From Microbacterium salsuginis (lineage in GTDB: Bacteria; Actinomycetota; Actinomycetes; Actinomycetales; Microbacteriaceae), in assembly GCF_012524205.1 (NCBI RefSeq), contig NZ_JABACI010000004.1:848296-912295 (forward strand): 64,000 nucleotides of DNA. Direction: 5' to 3'. The notes below the pieces were generated by a model. That model ran no database searches. It saw only the letters and a program-made list of their open reading frames with translations, and was not told where the DNA came from. Both the position numbers and the translations under genes were made by a program. Shown one piece after another: positions 27,605-36,287 of the stretch (position 1 is its first letter; every line of letters begins with the position of its first letter).

Positions 27605-27672
27605 TGCAGATCCTGCGGCCCCATCCTGGATTGCCGTCAATGCACCTGTCAAGCAAAGTTGAGTTTTTTGCG

Positions 27673-27682
27673 AATGCGTATT
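27673..27682. promoter_or_regulatory. LacI-type operator copy 2
   Basis: AATGCGTATT is an 8/10 palindrome centred on CG, the usual LacI-family operator form. It is 42 bases upstream of the LacI start. It is 78 bases from copy 1, which would allow looping across the divergent promoters. Confidence 0.55.
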
Positions 27683-27693
27683 AGCTTCCTGCC

Positions 27694-27703
27694 AATAGGC
27701 ATT
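27694..27703. promoter_or_regulatory. degenerate third operator-like site
   Basis: AATAGGCATT keeps the AAT/ATT arms of copies 1 and 2 but lacks the central CG. It lies 20 bases before the LacI start codon and may be a weak autoregulatory site. Confidence 0.3.
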
Positions 27704-27723
27704 ATCAGCAACCGGGAGTGCAC

Positions 27724-28761
27724 ATGGCATCGAAGCCGCGCAAGGTCACTCAGCGAGAGATCGCTGAGATCGCAGGAGTGAGCCAGACGACGGTGTCGAT
27801 GGTTCTCAACGACCGCGACGGGTCGAATGTGCGGATCCCGGAGGCGACGCGGGCTCGGGTCAAGGAAGCCATCGAGAAGTCGACCTACGTCGCCGATCCG
27901 GCCGCGCGCCGCCTCGCCGGGCTCGACAACCACATCATCGGGGTCTTCACGTACGAGGCTGCGCTCTCGCCCGAGAGCATGGACTTCTACGGCCCGCTGC
28001 TGAACGGCCTCGAGCGGGCGGCCGAGCGCGTCGGTTGCGACCTGCTGTTCTTCACCAGCTCTCCGGTCGAGAACGGCGCACGCAGCCTGTTCCACCGGAA
28101 GACCCGCCTGCGGCTGGCCGACGGCTGCATCCTCCTCGGTCAGCAGATGGAGGGCGACGACCTCGCGCGACTGGTCGACGAGCAATTCCCCTTCGTCGCC
28201 GTCGGACGCCGGGACGAGACCGACGCTCTCGTGCCGTATGTCGGGCTCGACTACGTCACTCCGACCACGACGCTCATCCAGCGGGCCGCAGACCTCGGAC
28301 ACCGGCGCGGCATCTACGTCCACCACGACCGGCAGAGCCCCACGGCCACCGATCGACGCAACGCCGTTCAGGCCGCTGATGAAACCGGGCTTGTGAAGTT
28401 CGACTACCTGACCGACGCCGACCTCGGCGCGCTCCCCGAGGTGATGCGCGGCGCGACGGTGATCTTCGCGGAAGATGCCTTCCTCGCCGAGGACGTCATC
28501 CACGCGCTGACCAAGACGGGGGTGAGCGTTCCCGCGGGGGTCTCGATCGCAGCGTTGGCGGAGGTGCGTGGGCATCGGGCCGCCGGCGGCGCGCTCACAG
28601 GCTTCCACGTCCCTCGCGAGCGCGTTGCTGCAGAAGCCCTCGAGCTTCTGCAGCAGTTGGTGTCGACCCCCGCCGACGACTGGCCGCTGCTGGACCGGCA
28701 GCGTCTGCTGAGCGCCGAGGTCGAACTGGGCGAGACGTTGGTCGGCCGGAGCGACGCGTGA
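27724..28761 (+). CDS. LacI-family transcriptional regulator
   Basis: A 345-residue repressor. The N-terminal HTH is VTQREIAEIAGVSQTTVSM (residues about 8-26), followed by the hinge helix and a periplasmic-binding-protein-like effector domain. The ATG at 27724 is preferred over the GTG at 27718, because the GGGAG site (27711-27715) is 8 bases from the ATG but only 2 from the GTG. Its stop overlaps the FAD oxidoreductase start by 4 bases, so it is first in its operon. It probably controls both the divergent secreted glycosidase and the downstream import genes. Confidence 0.9.
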   Translation: MASKPRKVTQREIAEIAGVSQTTVSMVLNDRDGSNVRIPEATRARVKEAIEKSTYVADPAARRLAGLDNHIIGVFTYEAALSPESMDFYGPLLNGLERAAERVGCDLLFFTSSPVENGARSLFHRKTRLRLADGCILLGQQMEGDDLARLVDEQFPFVAVGRRDETDALVPYVGLDYVTPTTTLIQRAADLGHRRGIYVHHDRQSPTATDRRNAVQAADETGLVKFDYLTDADLGALPEVMRGATVIFAEDAFLAEDVIHALTKTGVSVPAGVSIAALAEVRGHRAAGGALTGFHVPRERVAAEALELLQQLVSTPADDWPLLDRQRLLSAEVELGETLVGRSDA

Positions 28762-30350
28762 CCCTCGAAATCGAAGTCGCCGTCGTCGGCGGCGGCGTGG
28801 GTGGCGTCGCGGCCGCCCTGGCGCTCCTCGATCGCGGTCATCGTGTGGTGCTGACCGAGGAGCACCCGTGGCTCGGCGGCCAGCTCACCTCTCAGGCGGT
28901 GCCGCCCGACGAGCACATCTGGGTCGAGCAGTTCGGCGTGACGGCTCGGTACCGCGCACTCCGCGACGGGATCCGCCAGTACTACCGCGACCACTATCCG
29001 CTGTCCGAGCAGGCGCGTGCCGATCGGCAGCTGAACCCGGGTCGAGGGCGGGTGAGCAGGCTCTGCCACGAACCCCGCGTCGCGGTCGCCGTGATCGATC
29101 AGCTGCTGGCGCCGTACCGCTCGAGCGGCCGGCTCGTCGTGCTGCAGCACGTGGTGCCTGTGTCGGCGGACGTGGTCGCCGACGTCGTACGATCCGTCAC
29201 CGTCCAGGACACCCGCGACGGGTCGCAGGTCGTCATCTCAGCGGAGCTCGTGCTCGACGCCACCGAGACGGGCGACCTGCTGCCGCTCACCGGCACCGAG
29301 TATGTCGTCGGTGCCGAGGCGAGATCCGAGACCGGCGAGCCCAGCGCCCCGCAGGTCGCGGACGCGGAGAACGTGCAGTCGATCGCGTGGTGCTTCGCCT
29401 TCGACCACGTCGACGGCGATCACACCATCGAACGCCCCGCCGACTACGACGAGTGGAAGCGATTCGAGCTGCCGTTCTGGGGTGCTCCGATGCTGTCGTT
29501 CGTCGCGCCCAATCCGCGGACCCTCGAGCCCGAGGAGCGCACGCTCGACGTGAATCCGGAGTTCGAGCGCAACGGTGACCCGCGGTTCGATGCGGGCGAC
29601 AGCGATCTGTGGACGTTCCGCCGGATCGCGGCGAGACAGACGTTCCGCGACGGTTTCGCGTCGAGCGACATCGTCCTGGCGAACTGGCCGCAGCTGGACT
29701 ACGTGGGCGGGTCGATCATCGACACCGCCGAGCGGGAGCGTCATCTGGCGGCGGCCAAGGCGCAGGCGCGCGCGTACTTCTACTGGCTGCAGACGGATGC
29801 CCCCCGACCGGATGGCGGTTTCGGCTGGCCCGGCCTGCGACTCCGCGGTGACGTGCTGGGAACGGAGGACGGCTTCGCCCAGGCTCCCTACATCCGGGAG
29901 TCGCGTCGCATCCGAGCGCGTCGAACTGTGCGCGAGCAGGACATCTCGGTGGCAGTACGCGGGCACGCGGGGCCGGCGACCTTCGACGATTCGGTGGGCG
30001 TCGGCATGTACCGCATCGACCTGCATCCGTCGACCGGCGGCGACAACTACATCGACGTGGAGTGCGCGCCCTTCGAGATCCCCCTCGGCGCTCTTGTTCC
30101 CGTCCGCACCGTCAACCTGCTGCCGGCAGCGAAGAACATCGGCACCACCCACATCACGAACGGGGCCTACCGGCTCCACCCCGTGGAGTGGAACATCGGC
30201 GAGTCCGCCGGCGAGCTTGCGAGCTTCTGCCTCGAACTCGCGATCCGCCCGGGCGACGTCGTGGACGACCCCGTGCTCACCGCCCGATTCCAGGCCGGCC
30301 TCACCGCGGCCGGCGTCGAGCTCCACTGGCCCGAGATCCTCGGCTACTAA
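28758..30350 (+). CDS. FAD-dependent oxidoreductase (FAD_oxidored type)
   Basis: A 530-residue protein with an N-terminal FAD-binding Rossmann motif VVGGGVGGVAAALAL (residues about 9-23) and the GGQLTSQ segment typical of this family. A C-terminal region near residue 460 has PAAKNIGTTHITNGAYR. No signal peptide is seen, so it is cytoplasmic. Such proteins are often next to polysaccharide-degradation genes, but their reaction is poorly defined; oxidation of a sugar or sugar acid is likely. The GTG start overlaps the LacI stop by 4 bases. The next gene follows after 14 bases. Confidence 0.85.
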   Translation: MTLEIEVAVVGGGVGGVAAALALLDRGHRVVLTEEHPWLGGQLTSQAVPPDEHIWVEQFGVTARYRALRDGIRQYYRDHYPLSEQARADRQLNPGRGRVSRLCHEPRVAVAVIDQLLAPYRSSGRLVVLQHVVPVSADVVADVVRSVTVQDTRDGSQVVISAELVLDATETGDLLPLTGTEYVVGAEARSETGEPSAPQVADAENVQSIAWCFAFDHVDGDHTIERPADYDEWKRFELPFWGAPMLSFVAPNPRTLEPEERTLDVNPEFERNGDPRFDAGDSDLWTFRRIAARQTFRDGFASSDIVLANWPQLDYVGGSIIDTAERERHLAAAKAQARAYFYWLQTDAPRPDGGFGWPGLRLRGDVLGTEDGFAQAPYIRESRRIRARRTVREQDISVAVRGHAGPATFDDSVGVGMYRIDLHPSTGGDNYIDVECAPFEIPLGALVPVRTVNLLPAAKNIGTTHITNGAYRLHPVEWNIGESAGELASFCLELAIRPGDVVDDPVLTARFQAGLTAAGVELHWPEILGY

Positions 30351-30364
30351 CAGAAGGAAGAACC

Positions 30365-31642
30365 ATGAACACAGCAAGGAAGCTGTTCGGCGTCGTCGCG
30401 CTGACGGCGTCGGTCGGTCTGGCCGCGGCGGGATGCGCCGCGTCACCGCCTGCTCCGGCGGAGACGACCGCTGCGCCCGGCAGCGTCGATCTGCGCATGA
30501 CGGTCTGGACCTCGAACGAGGATCACCTGGCACTGTTCGACTCGATCGCGGAATCGTACGCGGCGGATCACCCCGAGATCGGCTCGATCACGTTCGAGAG
30601 CCTGCCCTTCGGTGACTACAACACCACCCTGACCACGCAGATCGCGGGTGGCAACTCTCCCGACCTCGCGTGGATGGGCGACCTGTCGGCAGACCTCATC
30701 GCCGCCGGCGCGCTGGTTCCGCTCACGGATGCGCTCCAGGCGACCGAAGGCTGGGACTACGACGACCTGCTGGGCAGTGTCACCGCCGAGTACTCGGTCG
30801 ATGACGAGCTGTACGCGTACCCGTTCTCGAACTCGCCGTTCGCGCTGTACGTCAACACCGACCTGCTCGCGCAGGCCGGGCAGACCCTGCCGGCGGATCC
30901 GACGTGGGACGACATCTCGGCGATCGGGTCTGCGGTGAACGCCGCGACGGGTAAGGGCGGCTTCGTCATCCGCGACTTCGACTTCTCGTCGTGGAACACC
31001 CTCGCCACCGTGTGGACCGGCTGGGGAGCGTCCGCATGGTCTCCCGACGGCGAGACCTGCACGTTCGACAGCCCCGAGATGACCGACGCCTTCCAGTTCC
31101 TCCACGACGCGGTGTTCGTCGACAAGTCGATGCCCGGCCCGGGGACCACGGCCGACTTCTTCGCGGGAGATTCCGCATTCACGATCGCGCAGGTCTCGCG
31201 CGCATCGCTTCTGGACGGCTCGTTCGCGTACGACGTGGTCCCCCTTCCGGCCGGGCCGGAAGGCGAGTACTCGGTGATGGGTCAGGCCGGAGTCGGCGTC
31301 CTGTCCTCGAGCGCACACACGCACGAGGCGACCGACTTCCTGGCCTACCTCACCAATCCTGAGAACGCGGCTCTGCTCGCTCAGTTCTTCCCGCCGCCGC
31401 GTGAGTCGCTGCTGACCGGCGAGAAGCTCGCCGAGAACAACGCCAAGCTGACGGCCGAGCAGCTGCAGAGCGTCGTCGTGGACCAGATCGCCGAAGCGGT
31501 GACGCTGCCGAACCACGCGAACCCGGCCGAGATCGCTCAGAAGGCCAAGACGGCGCTCGACGCGATGTGGGTGCCGGATGCCGACGTCGCGGCCGTCCTC
31601 GGTACCGTGTGCGACGCCATCCAGCCCGTGCTCGCGGACTGA
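30365..31642 (+). CDS. sugar ABC transporter substrate-binding lipoprotein
   Basis: A 425-residue family 1 solute-binding protein. The lipobox AAGC places the lipidated Cys at residue 24, then comes a short Pro/Ala/Thr linker and the binding domain (LRMTVWTSNEDH onward). The ATG at 30365 has a GAAGGA site 6 bases upstream. It is followed after one base by a permease gene whose first codons hold a stable hairpin, which would favour higher expression of the binding protein. The ligand is probably the product of the secreted glycosidase encoded across the divergent promoter. Confidence 0.93.
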   Translation: MNTARKLFGVVALTASVGLAAAGCAASPPAPAETTAAPGSVDLRMTVWTSNEDHLALFDSIAESYAADHPEIGSITFESLPFGDYNTTLTTQIAGGNSPDLAWMGDLSADLIAAGALVPLTDALQATEGWDYDDLLGSVTAEYSVDDELYAYPFSNSPFALYVNTDLLAQAGQTLPADPTWDDISAIGSAVNAATGKGGFVIRDFDFSSWNTLATVWTGWGASAWSPDGETCTFDSPEMTDAFQFLHDAVFVDKSMPGPGTTADFFAGDSAFTIAQVSRASLLDGSFAYDVVPLPAGPEGEYSVMGQAGVGVLSSSAHTHEATDFLAYLTNPENAALLAQFFPPPRESLLTGEKLAENNAKLTAEQLQSVVVDQIAEAVTLPNHANPAEIAQKAKTALDAMWVPDADVAAVLGTVCDAIQPVLAD

Positions 31643-31643
31643 G

Positions 31644-32603
31644 ATGACGGGCTCGATCACCCTCACCCGGGAGGCGCCTTCGGGCGCCTCCCGGGTGGCC
31701 CCGGCGCGCGCTCGACGGCGATTCTGGTCGACGCGTCGGCGGGACGCGCTGACCGGCTACCTCTTCGTCAGCCCTCAGCTGATCGGGGTGGCACTGTTCG
31801 TGCTCGTGCCGGTCGCCCTGGCCATCTGGTACAGCCTCAACGACTGGAACATCTTCACGGGCGACCTCGCGTTCGTCGGCCCGGACAACTATGCCGCGCT
31901 GCTCGACGATCCGCAGCTGCCCGCCGTGCTGGCCGCGACGGCGGTCTTCTCAGGCGGCGTGGTCGTCCTGAACATCGTGCTCGGACTCGCGCTGGCGGTG
32001 ATGCTCAACCGGCGATTCCGCGGCGTGACGCTCTTCCGCACGCTGTTCTTCTCGCCGGTCGTGGTCTCGGTCGTCGCGTGGACTCTCGTATGGGGCTTCC
32101 TGCTGCAGGACAACGGCGGCATCAACGGCGCGCTCGCCGTCTTCGGCATCGAGGGCCCGAACTGGCTCCAGCACGGTGAGACCGCAATGGTCGCCGTGAT
32201 CTTCACGCAGGTGATCCGCAGCGTCGGCATCAATATGGTGCTGTTCCTCTCGGCCCTTCAGGGTGTTCCCGGTGAGCTCTACGAGGCCGCGCGCATCGAC
32301 GGCGCCGGGAACGCCGCGGTCTTCTTCCGCATCACATTGCCTCTCATCTCGCCCACGCTCCTCCTCACCGCGATCATCACGATCGTCGGCGCGCTTCAGG
32401 CGTTCGCTCAGATCGCCGTCCTCACCGGTGGTGGGCCGGGCCTGTCGACGACCGTGCTCGTCTTCTACGTGTTCCAGCAGGCCTTCGAGTTCAACGACAT
32501 CGGGTACGGCTCGACCCTGGCGCTCATGCTGCTTTCGTTCGTGATGCTCCTGACGATCCTGCAATGGCAGCTCCGCCGGAAGTGGGTGTTCTATGAAGAC
32601 TGA
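31644..32603 (+). CDS. sugar ABC transporter permease, MalF type
   Basis: A 319-residue permease with six membrane segments and the EAA loop YEAARIDGAGNAAVFFRI near residue 215. The ATG at 31644 lies 1 base after the binding-protein stop. An alternative GTG at 31695 would remove a 17-residue hydrophilic leader and place the strong hairpin at 31665-31696 mostly upstream of the start. The core starts only near residue 35 (LTGYLFVSPQ), so the sequence does not decide between them. Its end overlaps the next permease by 11 bases. Confidence 0.9.
   Translation: MTGSITLTREAPSGASRVAPARARRRFWSTRRRDALTGYLFVSPQLIGVALFVLVPVALAIWYSLNDWNIFTGDLAFVGPDNYAALLDDPQLPAVLAATAVFSGGVVVLNIVLGLALAVMLNRRFRGVTLFRTLFFSPVVVSVVAWTLVWGFLLQDNGGINGALAVFGIEGPNWLQHGETAMVAVIFTQVIRSVGINMVLFLSALQGVPGELYEAARIDGAGNAAVFFRITLPLISPTLLLTAIITIVGALQAFAQIAVLTGGGPGLSTTVLVFYVFQQAFEFNDIGYGSTLALMLLSFVMLLTILQWQLRRKWVFYED
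31665..31696 (+). other. very stable intercistronic-type hairpin with a UUCG loop
   Basis: A perfect 14-bp stem (31665-31678 with 31683-31696) closes on a TTCG tetraloop. It lies at the junction of the binding-protein and permease genes, within the first codons if the ATG at 31644 is used. No T-run follows. Such hairpins commonly protect the upstream binding-protein mRNA from 3' decay or reduce read-through to the permease. Confidence 0.7.
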
Positions 32604-33471
32604 GATCCTCACGGTGGCTCCGGTCCCGCGGCGAGCGCCTCGGCATCTCGGGCGCCGCATCGTCCTCGTCCTCGCCCTGGCGGTGCTCGCGATCCCGTTC
32701 GTCGTGCCCACGGTCTGGATGATCGCGTCGTCCTTCAAGCCGCTCAGCGAGATCTTCCAGTCGCCGCCGACCATCTTCACCGCCTCGCCCACGTGGGCGG
32801 CGTACGTCGAGGCGTTCACGTTCCAGCCGTTCGCCCGCCAATATGCCAACAGCGTGTACATCGCGGTCGTCGTGACGCTCGTGACGATGCTCGTCTCGAG
32901 CCTGGCGGGATACGCGTTCGCGAGGGTTCGATTTCCCGGTCGCAACGTGATCTTCCTCGTCGTCCTGGTCGGGCTCCTCGTCCCGAGCGAGGTGACGATC
33001 GTGCCGCTGTTCCAGATGTTCAAGCAGGCGGGCCTCGTCAACACGCACTGGCCGCTGATCCTCGTCACGGCGCTGGCGGCACCATGCGTGCTGGCCACCT
33101 TCATCATGCGGCAGTTCTTCATCGCCCTTCCCGTCGAGCTCGAAGAGGCTGCGCGCCTGGACGGCCTCAGCCGCGTCGGGATCTGGTGGCGCATCTGCAT
33201 GCCACTGGCGAAGCCGGCCTTGTCCGCGGTCGCCATCCTGACGTTCCTGGCCTCGTGGAATCTCTACCTGGAGCCGACGGTGTACCTGACCTCTCCCGAG
33301 CTCTTCACCCTTCCGCAGGCGCTGACCCGCTACACCGACGCCTACGGCGGCGAGATGTGGAACACCCAGCTCGCGGCCGCGACGATGACAGTGGTGCCGA
33401 TGCTGATCGTGTTCCTCATCGCGCAGCGGCAGTTCGTCGAAGGCCTGGCGCACTCGGGGCTCAAGGGATGA
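32593..33471 (+). CDS. sugar ABC transporter permease, MalG type
   Basis: A 292-residue permease with six membrane segments and the EAA loop EEAARLDGLSRVGIWWRI near residue 185. The ATG at 32593 lies inside the end of the previous permease gene (11-base overlap), and its stop overlaps the GH13 start by 4 bases. With the preceding permease it forms the import channel. No ATPase is encoded in the operon. Confidence 0.93.
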   Translation: MKTEILTVAPVPRRAPRHLGRRIVLVLALAVLAIPFVVPTVWMIASSFKPLSEIFQSPPTIFTASPTWAAYVEAFTFQPFARQYANSVYIAVVVTLVTMLVSSLAGYAFARVRFPGRNVIFLVVLVGLLVPSEVTIVPLFQMFKQAGLVNTHWPLILVTALAAPCVLATFIMRQFFIALPVELEEAARLDGLSRVGIWWRICMPLAKPALSAVAILTFLASWNLYLEPTVYLTSPELFTLPQALTRYTDAYGGEMWNTQLAAATMTVVPMLIVFLIAQRQFVEGLAHSGLKG

Positions 33472-35117
33472 CCTCACGGAACGAGAAGGCGTGGTGGCGT
33501 TCCGCCGTCGTCTACGAGGTCTACGTGCGGAGCTTCCGGGATGGGAACGGCGACGGCGTGGGAGACCTCGCCGGCGTGCGGGCGTCTCTGCCGTACCTCG
33601 TCTCGCTGGGCGTCGACGCGCTCTGGTTCACGCCCTGGTACCGGTCACCCCTCGCCGACGGAGGCTACGACGTGGAGGACTACCGGGCGATCGACCCGGC
33701 GTTCGGCACGCTGGAGGAGGCCGAATCGCTGATCCGGGAGGCGCGGGATCTCGGCATCCGCACCATCGTGGATCTCGTGCCGAATCACGTCTCGGAGCGG
33801 CATCCGTGGTTCGTCGAGGCCCTCGCCTCGCCGGCCGGATCCGACGCGCGTGGCCGATTCTGGTTCCACCCCGGCCGAGGCGAGAACGGTGAGCTGCCGC
33901 CGACGAACTGGAAGAACAACTTCGGCGGCGGGACGTGGACGCGCACGACGGATCCCGACGGGTCTCCGGGGGAGTGGTACCTGCACCTGTTCTCGCACGA
34001 GCAGCCCGACCTCAACTGGAACCATCCCGATGTCGTGCGTGAACACGAGGAGCTGTTGCGATTCTGGTTCGATCGAGGAGTCGCGGGCATCCGCATCGAC
34101 TCGGCCGCGCACATCATGAAGGATCCCGCTCTGCCCGAGGATGACGGCACGCATGAGCCGGGACGGCACCCCAATCTCGATCGGGACGAGGTTCATCCGA
34201 TCTATCGTCGCTGGCGGGCCATCGCCGACTCGTATGACGAACCCCGTGTGCTGATCGGCGAAGTGTGGATCCCCGACGGCGACCGCTTCGCCCGCTACCT
34301 CGCCCCGGACGAGTTGCATACGGCGTTCAATTTCGACCTGATGACGCGCGCCTGGGAGGCGGGCGAATACCGCGACTCGATCCGCCGGATGCTCGACCTT
34401 CACGCGGCTTCGAGAGCGCCGTGCACGTGGGTCCTCTCCAACCACGATGTCACGAGGCCGGTCACGCGCTTCGGCCGGGACGACACGTCTTTCGCCTTCG
34501 AGTCCAAGCGCTGGGGCGTGTCGACGGACCTCGAGCTCGGTCGGCGTCGAGCCCATGCGGCTGCTCTCCTCATCGCGGCGCTGCCCGGTTCGCTCTACAT
34601 CTATCAGGGCGACGAGCTCGGCCTTCCCGAAGTCGAGGATCTCGACCGCGCCGAGCTGCAGGACCCGATGTACTTCCGTACCGGGGGCGAGAGCCCTGGA
34701 CGCGATGGATGCCGGGTCCCGTTGCCGTGGAAGGGGCGGGAGCGCCCGTTCGGCTTCTCTCCCGCCCCAGGAACCGCGACCTGGCTGACGCAGCCCGAGG
34801 ATTGGGCGGGCTACGCGGTGGAGGCGCAGGAGTGGAATGTCGCCTCGACGCTCTCGCTCTACCGGGCGGCGCTGCAGGCCAGACGCGACATGCCGGATCT
34901 TCGTGGTGACGACTTCGAATGGCTCGATTTCGGGCCGGAGGTCATCGCGTTCCGGCGGGGCGGTGTCGTGTCCCTCACGAACTTCGGCGCATCCCCGCTG
35001 TCGCTGCCAGACGACGTGAACCTCTTTCTCGCGAGCGATACCTCCGCGCCAGGGACGGTCGCCACCGACACCACGGTGTGGGCCTATCTCAAGAGGACTG
35101 CCGCTCAGGTGCGGTGA
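33468..35117 (+). CDS. GH13 alpha-glucosidase
   Basis: A 549-residue cytoplasmic enzyme of the oligo-1,6-glucosidase/alpha-glucosidase group. It begins WWRSAVVYEVYVRSFRDGNG and carries nucleophile Asp211 in GIRIDSA, acid/base Glu265 in IGEVW and transition-state Asp327 in NHDV. Position after the nucleophile reads Ser-Ala. It probably splits an imported alpha-glucoside to glucose. The frame is open upstream, but the ATG at 33468 overlaps the permease stop. It is last in its operon and ends 2 bases from a convergent gene. Confidence 0.92.
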   Translation: MTSRNEKAWWRSAVVYEVYVRSFRDGNGDGVGDLAGVRASLPYLVSLGVDALWFTPWYRSPLADGGYDVEDYRAIDPAFGTLEEAESLIREARDLGIRTIVDLVPNHVSERHPWFVEALASPAGSDARGRFWFHPGRGENGELPPTNWKNNFGGGTWTRTTDPDGSPGEWYLHLFSHEQPDLNWNHPDVVREHEELLRFWFDRGVAGIRIDSAAHIMKDPALPEDDGTHEPGRHPNLDRDEVHPIYRRWRAIADSYDEPRVLIGEVWIPDGDRFARYLAPDELHTAFNFDLMTRAWEAGEYRDSIRRMLDLHAASRAPCTWVLSNHDVTRPVTRFGRDDTSFAFESKRWGVSTDLELGRRRAHAAALLIAALPGSLYIYQGDELGLPEVEDLDRAELQDPMYFRTGGESPGRDGCRVPLPWKGRERPFGFSPAPGTATWLTQPEDWAGYAVEAQEWNVASTLSLYRAALQARRDMPDLRGDDFEWLDFGPEVIAFRRGGVVSLTNFGASPLSLPDDVNLFLASDTSAPGTVATDTTVWAYLKRTAAQVR

Positions 35118-35119
35118 CC

Positions 35120-36229
35120 TCAGACGGATGCCGCCGCGCGGTGCCGCACGTAACCCCACGTCGCGAGGCCGAGCAGCGGGCCCCACGCCCAGAACGGCAG
35201 CATCAGCGCCGTTCCGACCGGCACGGCGCCGGTCAGCGCGAGGCTCAGCGACTGCACGCCGCCCGCCGTGAAGAGCGCGGCGACCGTCGCGGCCGGGACG
35301 GCCGCCAGCGCCACCGGCACCGGCCGGCCGCCGACACGGGGCACCCATCGCGGTACGCGCTCGCCCCACGGCAGCACGAGTCCCAGTGTCAGGACGGCAC
35401 CGGTGAGCATCGCCGCTCCGAGCATGAGACCGACGACCTGGATGTCGGGGTTCGCCGTGAAGGCGTCGCGGCTGCCGCCGAAGAGCGGCCACGGCGTCAG
35501 CCACGACGCGCGCGCGACGACATAGGGCACGGCCATGGCGGCGCCTGCCACCGTGAACGCGACGCGGTGCCGCTGGACGAACGCGCCGGCGCGCGCCGCG
35601 CGCCGCGTGATCAGGCTGAGCGCCCACAGGGTCCATACGCCGACGAACGCGGTGAGCACGAGCGAGCTCGCGAACCGCGCCGGGTCGGCGGCCACCGCTT
35701 CGACGTAGCGCGCGTAGAACGACAGCACGGGGAACACGCCGAGCGCACCCAGCGCGGCCACCCCGGCGATGGCGGCCGCCAGCAGCACGGCGAGGACCGG
35801 CCGGCGTCGAGCCAGCAGCGGCACGAGCGCCACGACTCCGATGGGCACGAAGAACGCCAGCGTGTAGCCGGCGATGACGATCCCGTCGAAGCCGAGCAGG
35901 ACGATCGCGGTGACGCCGACCGCGATGAGAACGACGACCGGTGCGACCAGGCCGTCTCGCGCGCGGCCGCTCAGGAGCAGGATGCCGGTGGCCAGGGCGA
36001 TCGCGGCGGCGGTCGCCTGGATTCCGGCCGCGACGAACGCCGCGGTGACGTCTCCGAACCAGGTGGCGAGCAGGGTGCCGCCCGCGTCGTACGGACCGGC
36101 CTGCGGAGCGACGAGCCACACCAGGGCGGCGGCGAGCACGACGGTCGCGATGACGGATCCCGTCCACGCGAGCGGGCGGATGCCGCGAGCGGTGCGCGGC
36201 GGCGGAGCGGTATAGGTGGTGGCGGTCAT
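35120..36229 (-). CDS. polytopic membrane protein of unknown function
   Basis: A 369-residue protein with about ten hydrophobic segments and Ala/Val-rich loops. I do not recognise a family. The frame is open upstream to 36589, but that part is antisense-type sequence within the response-regulator gene. The ATG at 36229 puts the first membrane segment at residues 20-40. It lies downstream of, and in the same direction as, a two-component system, with a 58-base gap that contains a 16-bp palindrome. It may be a target of that system. Confidence 0.75.
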   Translation of the reverse strand: MTATTYTAPPPRTARGIRPLAWTGSVIATVVLAAALVWLVAPQAGPYDAGGTLLATWFGDVTAAFVAAGIQATAAAIALATGILLLSGRARDGLVAPVVVLIAVGVTAIVLLGFDGIVIAGYTLAFFVPIGVVALVPLLARRRPVLAVLLAAAIAGVAALGALGVFPVLSFYARYVEAVAADPARFASSLVLTAFVGVWTLWALSLITRRAARAGAFVQRHRVAFTVAGAAMAVPYVVARASWLTPWPLFGGSRDAFTANPDIQVVGLMLGAAMLTGAVLTLGLVLPWGERVPRWVPRVGGRPVPVALAAVPAATVAALFTAGGVQSLSLALTGAVPVGTALMLPFWAWGPLLGLATWGYVRHRAAASV

Positions 36230-36262
36230 GGATCGAGCGTCTCTCGCATCGACCCGCGCATG

Positions 36263-36278
36263 CCTCACCCGGGTGAGG
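36263..36278. promoter_or_regulatory. perfect 16-bp palindrome upstream of the membrane-protein gene
   Basis: CCTCACCCGGGTGAGG is a perfect palindrome, 34 bases before the membrane-protein start and 10 bases after the response-regulator gene. A related GGGTGA element occurs upstream of the kinase gene (38183-38188). It could be a binding site for the response regulator or a compact terminator. Confidence 0.4.
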
Positions 36279-36287
36279 GGATGAGGG

